Source: Nemertoderma westbladi (taxonomy: Eukaryota > Xenacoelomorpha > Nemertodermatida > Nemertodermatidae). Taken from it: a stretch of DNA of 63,323 nucleotides. Shown here in pieces: positions 23,104 through 33,519 of the stretch. The notes below the pieces were generated by a model. It searched no databases, was not told the DNA's origin, and saw only the letters and a list, made by a program, of their open reading frames with translations. Numbering within the stretch: position 1 is the stretch's first letter; each line of letters begins with the position of its first letter. The translations under genes and the position numbers were made by a program. Where the stretch lies: the NCBI GenBank assembly GCA_032718475.1, contig JAUCBJ010007861.1:1-63323 (forward strand). Reading direction: 5' to 3'.

Positions 23104-23105
23104 TA

Positions 23106-26100
23106 ACGGGATCATCTGCTGGTAACAACTCTGTAATAAGTTCTAAACAAAGCCGTTGTGAACTGTAACCATGGTAGCTAGTGCATGGAACCTATTAATA
23201 TGCAAATATTTTATATTTTATTATTATATTCTAATTGATTGGCCGTAACTAAGCTACCAAAAGCGGGATAGGATTAATAACTGGTTATTTTCCCCAGGGC
23301 GAATTCAGCTATTTTTTTACATAGCCCACCATTGCATTGTATTGTTATTTTAAACAGTTTTTAATGGGGAATAACTCTCTTTGTTGCCCTCATGGAGCAA
23401 TGAAAATCTGAAATTTACATTATTTTTCTCATTTTATTCAATGTTTCCAACATTTGCAGGTTCGAACACTTCTATTTATCGTAGAATGCTCTATATAGGC
23501 GCATTCGAACCATAATGTGCAATGTAGTTAGTTGCAAAATACGGAAAACTTTTAGTTTATTAATGTAGTTGGAGAGCTTTTAATTTTTTTAATAACTTCA
23601 AAAGTGTTCAAAAATAATAATAATTGAGATAAAAATATAAATTTCCAGATATATATTTCATTGTCAATGAGGGTTCCTCGGCTGCCAAGACCGGCATTTT
23701 TCTTCATTTTCTCTTCCATGTTATTTTTTACTTTCATAATAACGAATATCCAAACAGTTATTTTGTTCAATTACATCAAACCAGATTAAACCAATATTTC
23801 ACAGCGCGGTTCCAATCCAACCAAAATACCAAATCCTATAACAGGTACAGTATACTATGCTATGTTGCAGTGTTATGTTGCTTATTGCTAACCGTATTCA
23901 CCATAAATTAAACACGGTCAAATACACTATATTTGTTAATTCGTAAAAGCGATGTAGTTTATGTGTAGTCACCATGAAACTTTGTCTGCAAACGAGTACA
24001 TGAATATTTTATGGTGAAGGGGTGATATTGGGAATACAGTGTACAGTGCAGTAGTATGGTGGCCCATGGTAGCCACTATAAAACTCTTGATAAAATATTT
24101 AAATAATTAATAAGTGGAAAAAATATCTTGAAAAAAAATAATTAAAAAAATTCTTAAAAAAAATAAGTAAAATAAAATATCTTGAAAAAAAAAGATTTTC
24201 CATAAAATATAAATACTGTTAAAGAAAAAAAATACCCCACGTGGCCCAGGGCTGCCATCACCCCATAATCAGATAACAGTTGGCCCATGGCTGCCATTAA
24301 AAAAACAAATTAATAGTAAAATATATAAAATACCTCCTCGTGGCCCAGGGCTGCCACTGCCCCCAGAATCAGTAATACATGGACCATGGCTGCCAGACTA
24401 CTGTGGGGCGAGCCACGAAGTAAGTGAGCCTTAGCGTAGGGGTAGCATTAATCAACCTGTCGTTCTGTCGCTTTTTTTGTTGTTGATCTGTCGTTCTGTT
24501 GTGTCCAATTTTAAACGTTAATAACTCAGCCAATCCTCGATAAAATCTATCCAAACATGGTACACATGTTGTTTGGCAAAAGTTGAGATATTTTCCAAGT
24601 AGAATTTCCGTGTGGCCTTCTTGAAGCTAAGATAATAGCAGTTAATTAGTTAATTAAGTTGATTACTGTAAAAACACAATTTGCAACCTGCCTTTTCAAG
24701 GAAATTAATTATTTTATAGTATAACTGATAAGATTTAAATAATTATACTTAAAAGTTATATAGCTGTAATCCCCATACCCAATTACATTGTAGTTTTTAA
24801 TTAGTTCATGTGATTTTCTTTAATAAATGTGTCTTTAATTGATCTAAAACTTAATTAAAACTTCACAATTATTGAGTACAAATTTAATCCTGCCCATTAT
24901 TGGTTAATATAGTCTCTGCGGGGGTGTGGAGCAGCTAGCTGCTGGGAGTTTTACCTGTAGCTTAACCAGAGGGGAATTGTAATAGGCAGCAGTGTTGCTA
25001 TTCCAGCCCAGACAGCATTCTTTAACTTCTACCATCCTGCCTGTATTCCCAGTTCCTATTGAATCTGTATGCAATAATTGCTTTGGTCCAAAATATGTCG
25101 AAATTTTTTTATGGTCTATTATAATGCACCATTGAATGGTGTTTCCAAATCTGAAAACCGCTATTTAATAGATCTTTTAGTTTTCAAGTTATGTAAATTT
25201 CCATTTAGGGAATCCTATTGAAATTACTATTACTATGTATAATGAAAGGTCGATTATCTCCAAATATTTTTTTCATGAAATTGTCAACTTCAAAACCCTA
25301 CTACTTCTACAATTTTTGAGTAATTAGTCTGAAACTTCCTGTGGGTGTCTAGATAGCCACCCTGCATAAAAGTATCAGACAACTTTTCGAAATTTTTTGT
25401 TAATAAAATTTAATACTATTTATAAAAAACCTAAAAATTCGCATAAATTTGCAGCGCCACCTAGCGGTTCAGAATTTTCAGAAATTTCGCCTGATAGTTA
25501 TGTTGCCCCATCTTTGATCTATCATATAAAAAAAACTTTCATGTGATTAGGTTCAAAACTGTAAAAGTCTTAGGGTTTTAAGCGCAACCAAGTTTTTTTT
25601 ATTGTTAACTAGTATTAACTAATATTAAATAGCGAAAATTTTTTTTTTCTTACCTGTCATGTAGAATAGCATCTTATGCACCTATATGCCAAATTTTAGC
25701 CAAAACCAAACAATTTTGAAACCCTGAGAGTGATAAATCGAAGAGTTGTCCGAAAATGGTGTACCCCCCCTTAATATTATTCCATTTTGTATAAAACAAG
25801 TGATGTGGTTGGGGAAACCTGCTAGGGGCTGCAACTAAGCAGCAACCAATCACGTTAATCCTGTTTAACACAGAGTCAATGAGAATGGAATATTGCTAAC
25901 TTCAAAAAGTTCAGGTTACCATTATTCCAAAGTAATCAGATAATACAGCAATATGCTGCTACCTGCTAGCTAGTGATAGTCTGTTAGTAATCGAGTAAGC
26001 CATATAATATTATATCAGTATATGGTCTGATGGTACAATACCAGGCATAATATTATGCACCGTATGTAATTTAAGTGGATTAGTTTAATTACAATGATGT

Positions 26101-26440
26101 AAACTTTAAATGAAATATTTTATAGTTAAGTCTGGTTAAGTAATAAACATACTGTCTGACTGTACTTATACAATACAGCAATATCTGATTGAAGTACTTG
26201 CCATGTAGTAATATTCAATGTGGCAAAATACAGGTCTCGCATATCAGTTCATCACCCTGAAACTCGTGTTGCGTTTTATTCACACAACTTTTATGATACC
26301 AATCACTTCGTGCACAAGTGCCGGATTAACCTTAAGGCATATAAGGCATATGTGCCTTAGGGCCAGCCGAAAATACGGGCCATTTTTTCTCAGCGAGTCA
26401 TTCCTGTGAAAAAAATATTTTTATCTGAAAAATCCACATT
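23106..26440. other. Long AT-rich non-coding stretch
   Basis: No convincing gene. It includes poly-A-rich simple sequence at about 24115-24230 and a repeated GGCCCA(G/T)GGCTGCCA motif at about 24243-24395 (four occurrences counting GGACCATGGCTGCCA). There are short G-rich and C-rich tracts. A GCCGGATTAACC...GCCTTAGGGCC stretch near 26322-26376 looks like the end of some interspersed repeat, but I cannot name it. Confidence 0.5.
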
Positions 26441-27637
26441 TTATCTCACTAAAATTTGTAGAAAACTGAGCAAAAAAGTGCATCTTTCGATCTTTAGTTT
26501 CGGAGATGCTCTGATGCGAAGATTCTTGGTATGTCGTCGAGTTGCAGTTCGTTTAGGTAAGTGAAGGGCAGCCGCTTCATAAATGGATTTCTCAATATCT
26601 GATGCAAAGAATGTAACATCTGCAATTGTCCATTGTGATAATTGACTAGGTTGCACATTATAAATTACTTTCAGTCGTCTAACAACTTCTTCCTGATATT
26701 GAGTTAGCATGATCGAATTTACCTTTTCCCATGCAATACGTGGTTTGACTCTAAGTGTCCTAGGTTGAGTGGTATGCTTAACTATTGTATGGTTTATTTT
26801 ACAATGAGAATCTAATAGACATGATGATGTAGCATGTACAGGTACATTATCAAGATGGAAATGAGCAACCACTGGTACATGATCTGAATATAGTTGGAAG
26901 TCATGCTCAAATACTTTCCCTTTTGTTACACAATTGAGCATTTGTTGATTGGTGATAATGTGATCTATGTATGAGAAACCATTACCACGAAATGTAATAC
27001 AAGGTCGGGAAAATGGAGAGTAGGTATCAGTTGCGACCAGCTCAGATTCTTTGAGGTAATTATGAAGTAGGCGGCCTCTTTTGCTTATTTTGAGTTTGCA
27101 TTTCTTAGGACCTTGTAGGTTACCTAAGTCTGTGTTTGTGTCAGCTAGAATTACGGGTGATGAATCGCTATGTACCTGGAGAATAGTACTGAGCCGCCCA
27201 ACGTGGTCATTGTAAAGCGTGGAGTCTTTGGATGTGTCCGGGAAGTAGCTGCATGCCAATGGCTGTTGGAAGTTAAAATAATTAGCACGGATTCCAACTA
27301 TATCATCCTTAGAGTCAAACCGAGTTATGTTGTTGAAGGCTGAAGTCCTATAGAACAATGCTACTCTGCCACGTATTACAGTAGATGAGTTATTTCTAGT
27401 AGTGAAGACACAATCAAAGTCGTCATGTAGCCCCAACAGTAATTCCTTAGCTTCAAGCTTGTCTAGCCAATATTCCTGTAGCGCGAGGACGTCCAACTGG
27501 CTGAGAAGATCTTTAACAGCATCGCTGCTTGAAGTGAAACTATGACAGTTAAAAGTTCCCAAACGTATATCCCGTATCGATTCATCACAAGCTTGTAAAG
27601 TTATTGTGTTAGGGGCTACATTATCGTTGATGTCCAA
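26441..27637 (-). pseudogene. LINE endonuclease domain (APE type), distal part of the interrupted LINE
   Basis: The 398-residue frame has the endonuclease/exonuclease/phosphatase layout. It shows GTFNCHSF near residue 34, LALQEYWL near residue 51, ADTNTDLGNLQ near 166, YIDHIITN near 221 and YSDHVPVVAHF near 250, giving N, E, D and SDH active-site positions. In LINEs this enzyme nicks the target DNA. The displayed start is a TTG after a TGA, so the true start lies further up, in or beyond 27638-27810. The frame decays after residue 375, before the reverse transcriptase, which is missing here. Confidence 0.85.
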
Positions 27638-27810
27638 AATACTGCCTCATATTTGGATGGAATGTCTCGAATTGGAGACTCGGATAAATCTGCTTCGTTA
27701 TCATCAAATTTGTTATCTCCAGACCTTCCCGTGGTGTAGTTAATCAATTCGTGACATTCTGTACCAGTTGGCCAGAAGGAATGATTAAGCAGTGTAGTGC
27801 GGTTTCCGCG
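27638..27810 (-). pseudogene. LINE segment upstream of the endonuclease, ending at the BEL/Pao insertion
   Basis: One minus-strand frame contains NHSFWPTGTECHEL, typical of the end of the nucleic-acid-binding segment of LINE first open frames. Its partner half is at 40181-40388, so the BEL/Pao element sits inside this domain. There is a stop before the endonuclease frame. Confidence 0.65.
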
Positions 27811-27815
27811 GTCAA
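27811..27815. repeat. Target site duplication GTCAA (left) of the BEL/Pao element
   Basis: GTCAA stands directly before TGTTG of the 5' LTR and again at 40176-40180 directly after CAACA of the 3' LTR. Five bases is the usual BEL/Pao duplication. Confidence 0.9.
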
Positions 27816-28106
27816 TGTTGAAAATATATTAGATTGTGGTGATGGGAATGTTGACCATACTGTATCTATAAAATATATTCCCTTCGGGATCTAAGTTCTT
27901 ATCATTTGGTTGTACCGGTACTCTGTACTGTACTGTTTTCTTATATATATATCTGAATGTGCTTTTGTCTATGTAAGTCTGCATGTGCTTTGTATGTACA
28001 TTTATTAACTGTATGTCTTATTGCCTACCTCATGAATATGGAAATTTAGTGCAGAATTGCTTGACTCTGTATTTTCTTCTGCTTGATTAGACTGCAATTC
28101 CCAACA
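27816..28106 (+). repeat. 5' LTR of the BEL/Pao element
   Basis: 291 bp, TGTTGAAAATATATTAG at the start and CAATTCCCAACA at the end. It matches 39890-40175 along its length with about ten substitutions or small indels. Confidence 0.95.
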
Positions 28107-28124
28107 TGGTGCCTGGACCCGTTG
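28107..28124 (+). promoter_or_regulatory. Primer binding site of the BEL/Pao element
   Basis: TGGTGCCTGGACCCGTTG directly follows the LTR. The TGG start fits pairing with a tRNA CCA end. The tRNA is not identified. Confidence 0.7.
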
Positions 28125-28193
28125 AGTCCTCCTGACCTAATTGTACCGCACATACGGTACCAGTGGAAATACGGTACAACTACCTGACTACAT

Positions 28194-28770
28194 ACTACTA
28201 CTATGATCGGCATGCTGCATTGCAGCTGCATTTTTAAGAATGCTGTGCCGGCTTGTCAACAAAATTGCACCGCCACAACTCCCTATCACCCATGACATTT
28301 GCTAGATCATCCGCATCTTTAAGGCCAGTGTCCTTTAAGATGCGTCTCAAGAAAGTCATGGGCTGTCCACCATGCTTATTCACTCCATGAGGCTGCCAAA
28401 GTACAAGATTATGCACTGGCTGGTCCTCACGGCGAAAGCAATGTCCTGCAAAGCGGAGGCGATTTTGTTCTAGTGTCAAGCTTGGGGGAACCAATGAGAC
28501 ACCTCCAATGTTATATAGTGTCTGGTTGGAGATGTGTGCATTGTACTTGACACAATGAACCCGGCGTTGCATTCTTGTGAATGTGCCATCCAAAGATTTG
28601 GTGTCCTCAGCAGTTAGAGCCCAGCATGGACTCCCGTAGAGGAGTACTGGAACTACTGCTGCTCTAAATAATCGGACCTTAAGTTTCCGATTAATTCTCG
28701 GTGACTTCCAAATCCTGGAAAGCCTATTCAAGGCTGCCCATGCCTTTCCCTTACGTATTCGAAGGTCCTC
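28194..28770 (-). mobile_element. 5'-truncated LINE insertion in the BEL/Pao leader
   Basis: The 12-base direct repeat ACCTGACTACAT at 28182-28193 and 28771-28782 flanks this segment as a target duplication. On the minus strand it holds the end of a LINE reverse transcriptase frame (open from about 28770, ATG at 28731, stop at 28234) and a short 3' tail ending in ATAGTAGTAGT. Loss of the 5' end, retention of the 3' end and a variable-length duplication are what target-primed reverse transcription leaves. Confidence 0.88.
28234..28731 (-). pseudogene. LINE reverse transcriptase C-terminal region
   Basis: 165 residues with RLSRIWKSPRINRKLKVRLF, VLLYGSPCWAL, FTRMQRRVH and RLRFAGHCFRR, then LKDTGLKDADDL and DRELWR. 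This is the post-polymerase part common to several LINE clades. No polymerase active site is included. The same phase is open upstream to the insertion border, so the ATG is internal. Confidence 0.8.
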
Positions 28771-29375
28771 ACCTGACTACATCGGGTGCTAATTGAATAT
28801 TACGCCTGCTGTAATAATGGAATCTAAAAAACACAACGCAATTACTACCATCAACTGGCAGACTGGGGATGACGGACCACATTGATTAACATGTTTTGTA
28901 CCTATGGATGCCTTGGAATCTGGAAATAGTGCTACTGTCCTAAGCCTACTACCTACAGATAATGAAATGTCGAATACTTGAATATACATTGAAATGTTAA
29001 TTAACTTCTAAAGACCGAGGTTAGTTTGCTATCCTACTGCAGTGCACATTGTGTTAATGTATATGATAAAATATTATCATACTGCTGAAATTATTCTATA
29101 TAATTACTCGTTGAATTCTACAATCAATGTATGTACCTTTCTACTGTCTGTTTTCGCTTCTGAATTGCTTATATTTGCTGATTATCTCCTTTCTGCTATA
29201 TTTAACTGTTTGATTGAATTGACTGTTGATGATTATTATTAATTGCTTGGCAGCTTGGTATAATAATGTACAGTGTAAACCGGCCTAACCAAATGAAATA
29301 TTGGGTTAATTAGGTTTATTATTAATTACATCCCCTGAGCCTACAGGCCTACAAAACAAATCCTATGCAATAAGT

Positions 29376-30837
29376 ATGCCTTCAAAACAAGTTGGAATAG
29401 ATCCAAACAGCATAATAGCTAAAGTAAAGTTAGAAAGAAAAAATAAACGCACGGCTTACACAAAAATATATCAAAATGCAGAGAAATTATTTAATGTGAA
29501 AAATGACAATGAAGGTACATATGAGACATGTATTTTTCATGAAAGAATGGATAATACATTTCAAGAAATGAAGTCATTGGATGGAAAAATACTTTGAAAT
29601 TTTTAGTGATGATGACCAATATGAAGTTGAATCAGAGGCAATAGCTGAGCGGGAAGGAGATGATGCTATTCGTTTAGATGTAGTTAAAGGGCAGATGAAT
29701 AAGTTTAGAACACTTATAGACAGAGCCAACACTGACAGAAACTAGTCATCAAGGTCTAGTTCATCTACTGTATCTACATCGAAATTACCAAAAATTGAAT
29801 TAACAAAATATGATGGCTCACTTACAAAATGGCAAGGTTTTATTGACCAATTTGATGCTGAGGTTGGCTGAGGCAGGGCTGACCTTACAAAGACTCAAAA
29901 ATTTAACTACTTAAAGCCCCTACTTATAGGGGAAGCTGCACAAATAATAGAAGGTTATACTGCTTCAGATGCCAATTATGAAATGGCATTAAAAACACTA
30001 GTTGAACGGTTTGGAGATCACAATAAAATTGTAAGGATACATCATCATAAATTGTTGACTTTGGGTCTACCAGACCAATCCCTACACTCACTACATAAAT
30101 TTTATGATGAAATTGTGGTTCACCTTCGTTCATTAGAAGCACTTCATGCAGCAGACTTCTCCCAATCTCTGGCCCAAACCATATTTGATAGGCTTCCTTT
30201 GGATATTCGAGAAAGAATAAATTTATTATCCCGCCTTGACCATAATAAAACAGTATTATTGAATGTTCACCAACTACTTTCGTACTTGAATCAAACATTA
30301 CAAGATAAAGAAGATTGTGTAAGTTCTAAGGAACTAACCAAATCAGCAAGAACAGTTTTAACCACTCAATCACCAACAATAACATCAGCACAAACACCAC
30401 AATCTACACTTGCTAGTTTTCCTTCCATTACTAACCCCAACCCAGGCAATAATAATGGTGCTTCGACAGGTTATAGCAAGGATATAAAGAAATGTTTCTA
30501 CTGTAACAATACTTCTCACATTACTGCAATGTGCCCTATAACACATGAAGAAAAATATAATACTGTAAGGCGAGAAAGTGCATGCACCAACTGCCTTCAC
30601 AGAAATGACCATATTGCAAAGAACTGTCCTAGCAAGTTTCGCTGTGCAAAGTGTAAAGGAAAACACCATACAAGCCTTCATAGAGATAGACCATTTGACA
30701 ATCAACAATATAGCCATGGCCATCCAACTACCTATCGCAACTCTCAACCATCTACCCATTGGAATCAAAATTATAATAAAACCATACCGGTTAGAGTTAA
30801 TTCTTCCAGACCTCCCTTTCTACCATCATCACTCTAA
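29376..30837 (+). pseudogene. BEL/Pao gag, broken
   Basis: An N-terminal frame (29376-29597) is followed, after a frame change, by the gag core. It shows LPKIELTKYDGSLTKWQGFI, then QKFNYLKPLLIGEAA, with stops near 29743 and 29868. A frame from 29983 to 30837 continues it. Three zinc-binding motifs are seen (CFYCNNTSHITAMC near 30493, CTNCLHRNDHIAKNC near 30580, CAKCKGKHHTSLH near 30643). Family role: particle formation and RNA binding. This copy cannot make full-length Gag without readthrough. Confidence 0.85.
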
Positions 30838-31020
30838 TCGCCTCAATCCACACCTAATCCAACTGCCCCAGAATGGATACCATCTAATAAAGTAAATCAT
30901 ACTGCATCAGCTACTATATCAGCACCCAAACCTGAGTTAACCCTTTGTCAACAAATATATACCAATAAAGATAGTATTGAGGAAAAAGATATTGCTGATA
31001 TTGTGATTTAACAAACTGCA

Positions 31021-31836
31021 GTGACCCAAGTAGTTTGTGGTGAAAGAATACTACAATGTAACATTTTGATAGATCCAGGCAGCCAAAGGTCATATATAAC
31101 AACCCTATGTGTAAACAAGTTAAGCAGACGCATATTAGCCAAGAAAAATATTACTGTTGGTGGCTTTGGAGGAGTTGTAAAGTCATTACAACTTTCTACA
31201 ACAAATGTTAAATTAGTTACTACTGATGGTCTTATTCCTTTATCTACATATGTTATTGACCAAATTGTATCCCCCTTTGACCAACACAATTGGAATTATT
31301 GCCATACCTTAGACTACATAAAGGAGCTTGGTTTAGAAAACTTTGCAGACCCATTAAATCAAGATACATTTTGTGTTGATATCATGAGTGGAGGTGATCA
31401 ATCTTGGAAATATATTAAAGACACAATAATTAAAGGGGAAGGTCCAATGGTGCAACCTTCAAATCTTGGATATATACTACTTGGCCCCCTTTCTCCTTCT
31501 GCCTTTGAAGAAATTCATGGCCCTTACTCCCCTGATTCTGAGGGAATAACAGCATTAACTTGTATGCATTCTAGTGTAACCTTTTCTAATAACACCATTT
31601 ATGAGAAATTAGATACTCAAATTAACCATTATTTTTCATTGGAAGGTCTTGGTATATATTCTGTTGAAATGACGGACAGAGATTTGAGGGATACCTTTAT
31701 ATCCGATTTTCAGTCAAAAATCAAATTTGTTAAGGGTAAATATGAGGTGCCATCACCATTTAAATTAGATCATCAAACACTCCCTTCTAATATAGAAGAA
31801 GCTACAAGGCGGTGTAAACAAGTTTTACGGCGTTAA
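31021..31836 (+). pseudogene. BEL/Pao aspartic protease region
   Basis: 271 residues. The active-site segment reads LIDPGSQRSYI near residue 17, where the family has D-S/T-G, so the second position is Pro. Then GFGGVV near residue 47, and a DQSWKYI...GYILLGPLSP block near residues 125-165 typical of the BEL protease-to-polymerase linker. A stop just before 31021 separates it from gag, and a frameshift near 31836 from the polymerase. Confidence 0.8.
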
Positions 31837-31898
31837 AAAAAATCAATTTATTTAAAGAATGTGATGATATTATTCAAGACCAGATAAATAAAGGCTAT

Positions 31899-32675
31899 GT
31901 GGAAATAATACCTGAGTCAGAAAATCCATGGAATGAGAAGGATTCTCATTTTATGCCGCATTTTTTTGTGATGCAACCTAACAGTGTTACTACACCTATT
32001 AGAATTGTCTTTGCAGCGAATTCTGGAAACCCATCTTCGAATGAGTGCTTAGAAACAGGACCTTGTATACTTGCTGATCTTGTCAAAATTTTACATCTGT
32101 TCCGGGTTCCCAAATTTGCATTTTATTCTGACATAGCAAAGGCATTTTTACAAGTTAAATTGAATCAAGAGCATTTAAATTACGTTAAATTCATTTGGGT
32201 GAAAGACCACAATCCTTATGGTGAGTTAATTGTTCTACGATATCTTGTGGTTTGGTTCAGATCTACTTCATCATCATTTCTACTTAGTGTCACAATCGAC
32301 TTCCATTTGAAGAAATATGATTCAGCTGTTGCTGCTGATATGCTTAATAAGTTTTATTGTGACAATCTACTGTCAGGATGTGACACTGAAGAGGAAGTGT
32401 TATTTTATTATAGAGAAGCTACAGAAGTGATGAAAGAAGGTGGCTTTAATCTCCGGCAATGCGGTCAAATTCAAATATCTTAAACAATGCTGCTAAAGAA
32501 GATGGTTTGAATGCCAAAGAAACTGTAATTCGTATTTTGGGAATGGTTTGGAACACATTGGATGACACCTTCTTCTTTCCTTTGAAAACAATATTTGATA
32601 CAAAAATAACCAATAACATTACTAAACGAATTATTCTAAGTCAATCTTCATTGACATATGATCCAATGGGCCTTA
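31899..32675 (+). pseudogene. BEL/Pao reverse transcriptase, interrupted by Gypsy
   Basis: The frame 31899-32483 shows RIVFAANSG, YSDIAKAFLQVKL (first catalytic Asp) and FYCDNLLSG, where the usual DD pair reads D-N. After a shift it continues in 32459-32675 to the DPMGLI signature, where the Gypsy target duplication begins. The remaining pol resumes after 37608. The D-N change alone should weaken or abolish polymerase activity, though some BEL families do carry this variant. Confidence 0.85.
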
Positions 32676-32680
32676 TACGT
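32676..32680. repeat. Target site duplication TACGT of the Gypsy element (left)
   Basis: TACGT before the 5' LTR is repeated at 37604-37608 after the 3' LTR. Reading across the site without the insert keeps the BEL/Pao pol frame open, which confirms the borders. Confidence 0.88.
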
Positions 32681-32989
32681 TGTTAGATTATGTATTGTTA
32701 GGGCTCTAGTAGACCCTGGCTTGGTGGTGGTTAGATCCAACCTACTGGTCTTTTAGCTACCGGTTCTCTTCTGCTGTTCTGGTGTTCCGGTATTCAGTCT
32801 TTCCTATCTTCTAGGTCTGTAGGTACAGTAACCGTTACCGGTACCTACTGTACTGCTGTACTGATGTGCTGTAAGGTGGTGGGTGTGTTCGTTGGTCTGT
32901 TGGTTCATATTATTGTTTGATATGCTGTTCTGTATGTCGACCATTAATAAACTGATGCAGCTGGTATTCATTTATTTCCGATCCCAATA
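32681..32989 (+). repeat. 5' LTR of the Gypsy element
   Basis: 309 bp from TGTTAGATTATG to CCCAATA. Identical by eye to 37295-37603. Confidence 0.95.
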
Positions 32990-33001
32990 TGGCGCAGTGA
33001 T
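32990..33001 (+). promoter_or_regulatory. Gypsy primer binding site
   Basis: TGGCGCAGTGAT directly follows the 5' LTR and equals the primer site of the truncated Gypsy element at 13755-13744. Confidence 0.75.
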
Positions 33002-33519
33002 GTACTTGATGTTCCTACAACCCTATTCAAATGGTGGACATTCCAGTGCATTCAGCAGGTCAGATAATTCAAAATTATTCTACCGGTCGCCTCTACTGAT
33101 TCTGATCTAGGCCTAGCTACCTACCTATACTTCCGGTGGTGTACCTACTCCAGTACTCTTCTAAACTAAGCCCTTGGGACGGACAGTGGAGTGGCTCGCG
33201 GTTATCGTTGTCGTTGTGTAGCTACATCGTTGGCGAAAAACACAGCGACGACGGTACATCGGCGCTGAGGACCTTGCACTGTCCGGGGGCCGTGAGGGGT
33301 AGGCAGCGACGCCCGCTAGCCTAATTAGAAACTACCGGTACCTATTCACATTCAGCAGTCAGGCGGTATTCCAGTCTGCCAGTATTCGATAACTACAGAT
33401 TTTCGCTGATTTGCATGCAAAAGTTTTGCACATTTTTGCAAAATTTTTTCTTTTCGGATTTTGCAAATTTTTTCGGATATTTAATTTCCTGAAATTTCTC
33501 TACTATTCAACAGTCAGAT
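33002..33519 (+). other. Gypsy 5' leader
   Basis: About 520 bases between primer site and gag ATG. It shows several ACCGGT motifs and a T-rich stretch near 33411-33490. No conserved frame. Confidence 0.6.

Noticed and set aside
26310-26400. SINE or hAT end (GCCGGATTAACC ... GCCTTAGGGCC)
   Set aside because: It looks like a familiar interspersed-repeat end, but no borders, duplication or second copy are in the window.
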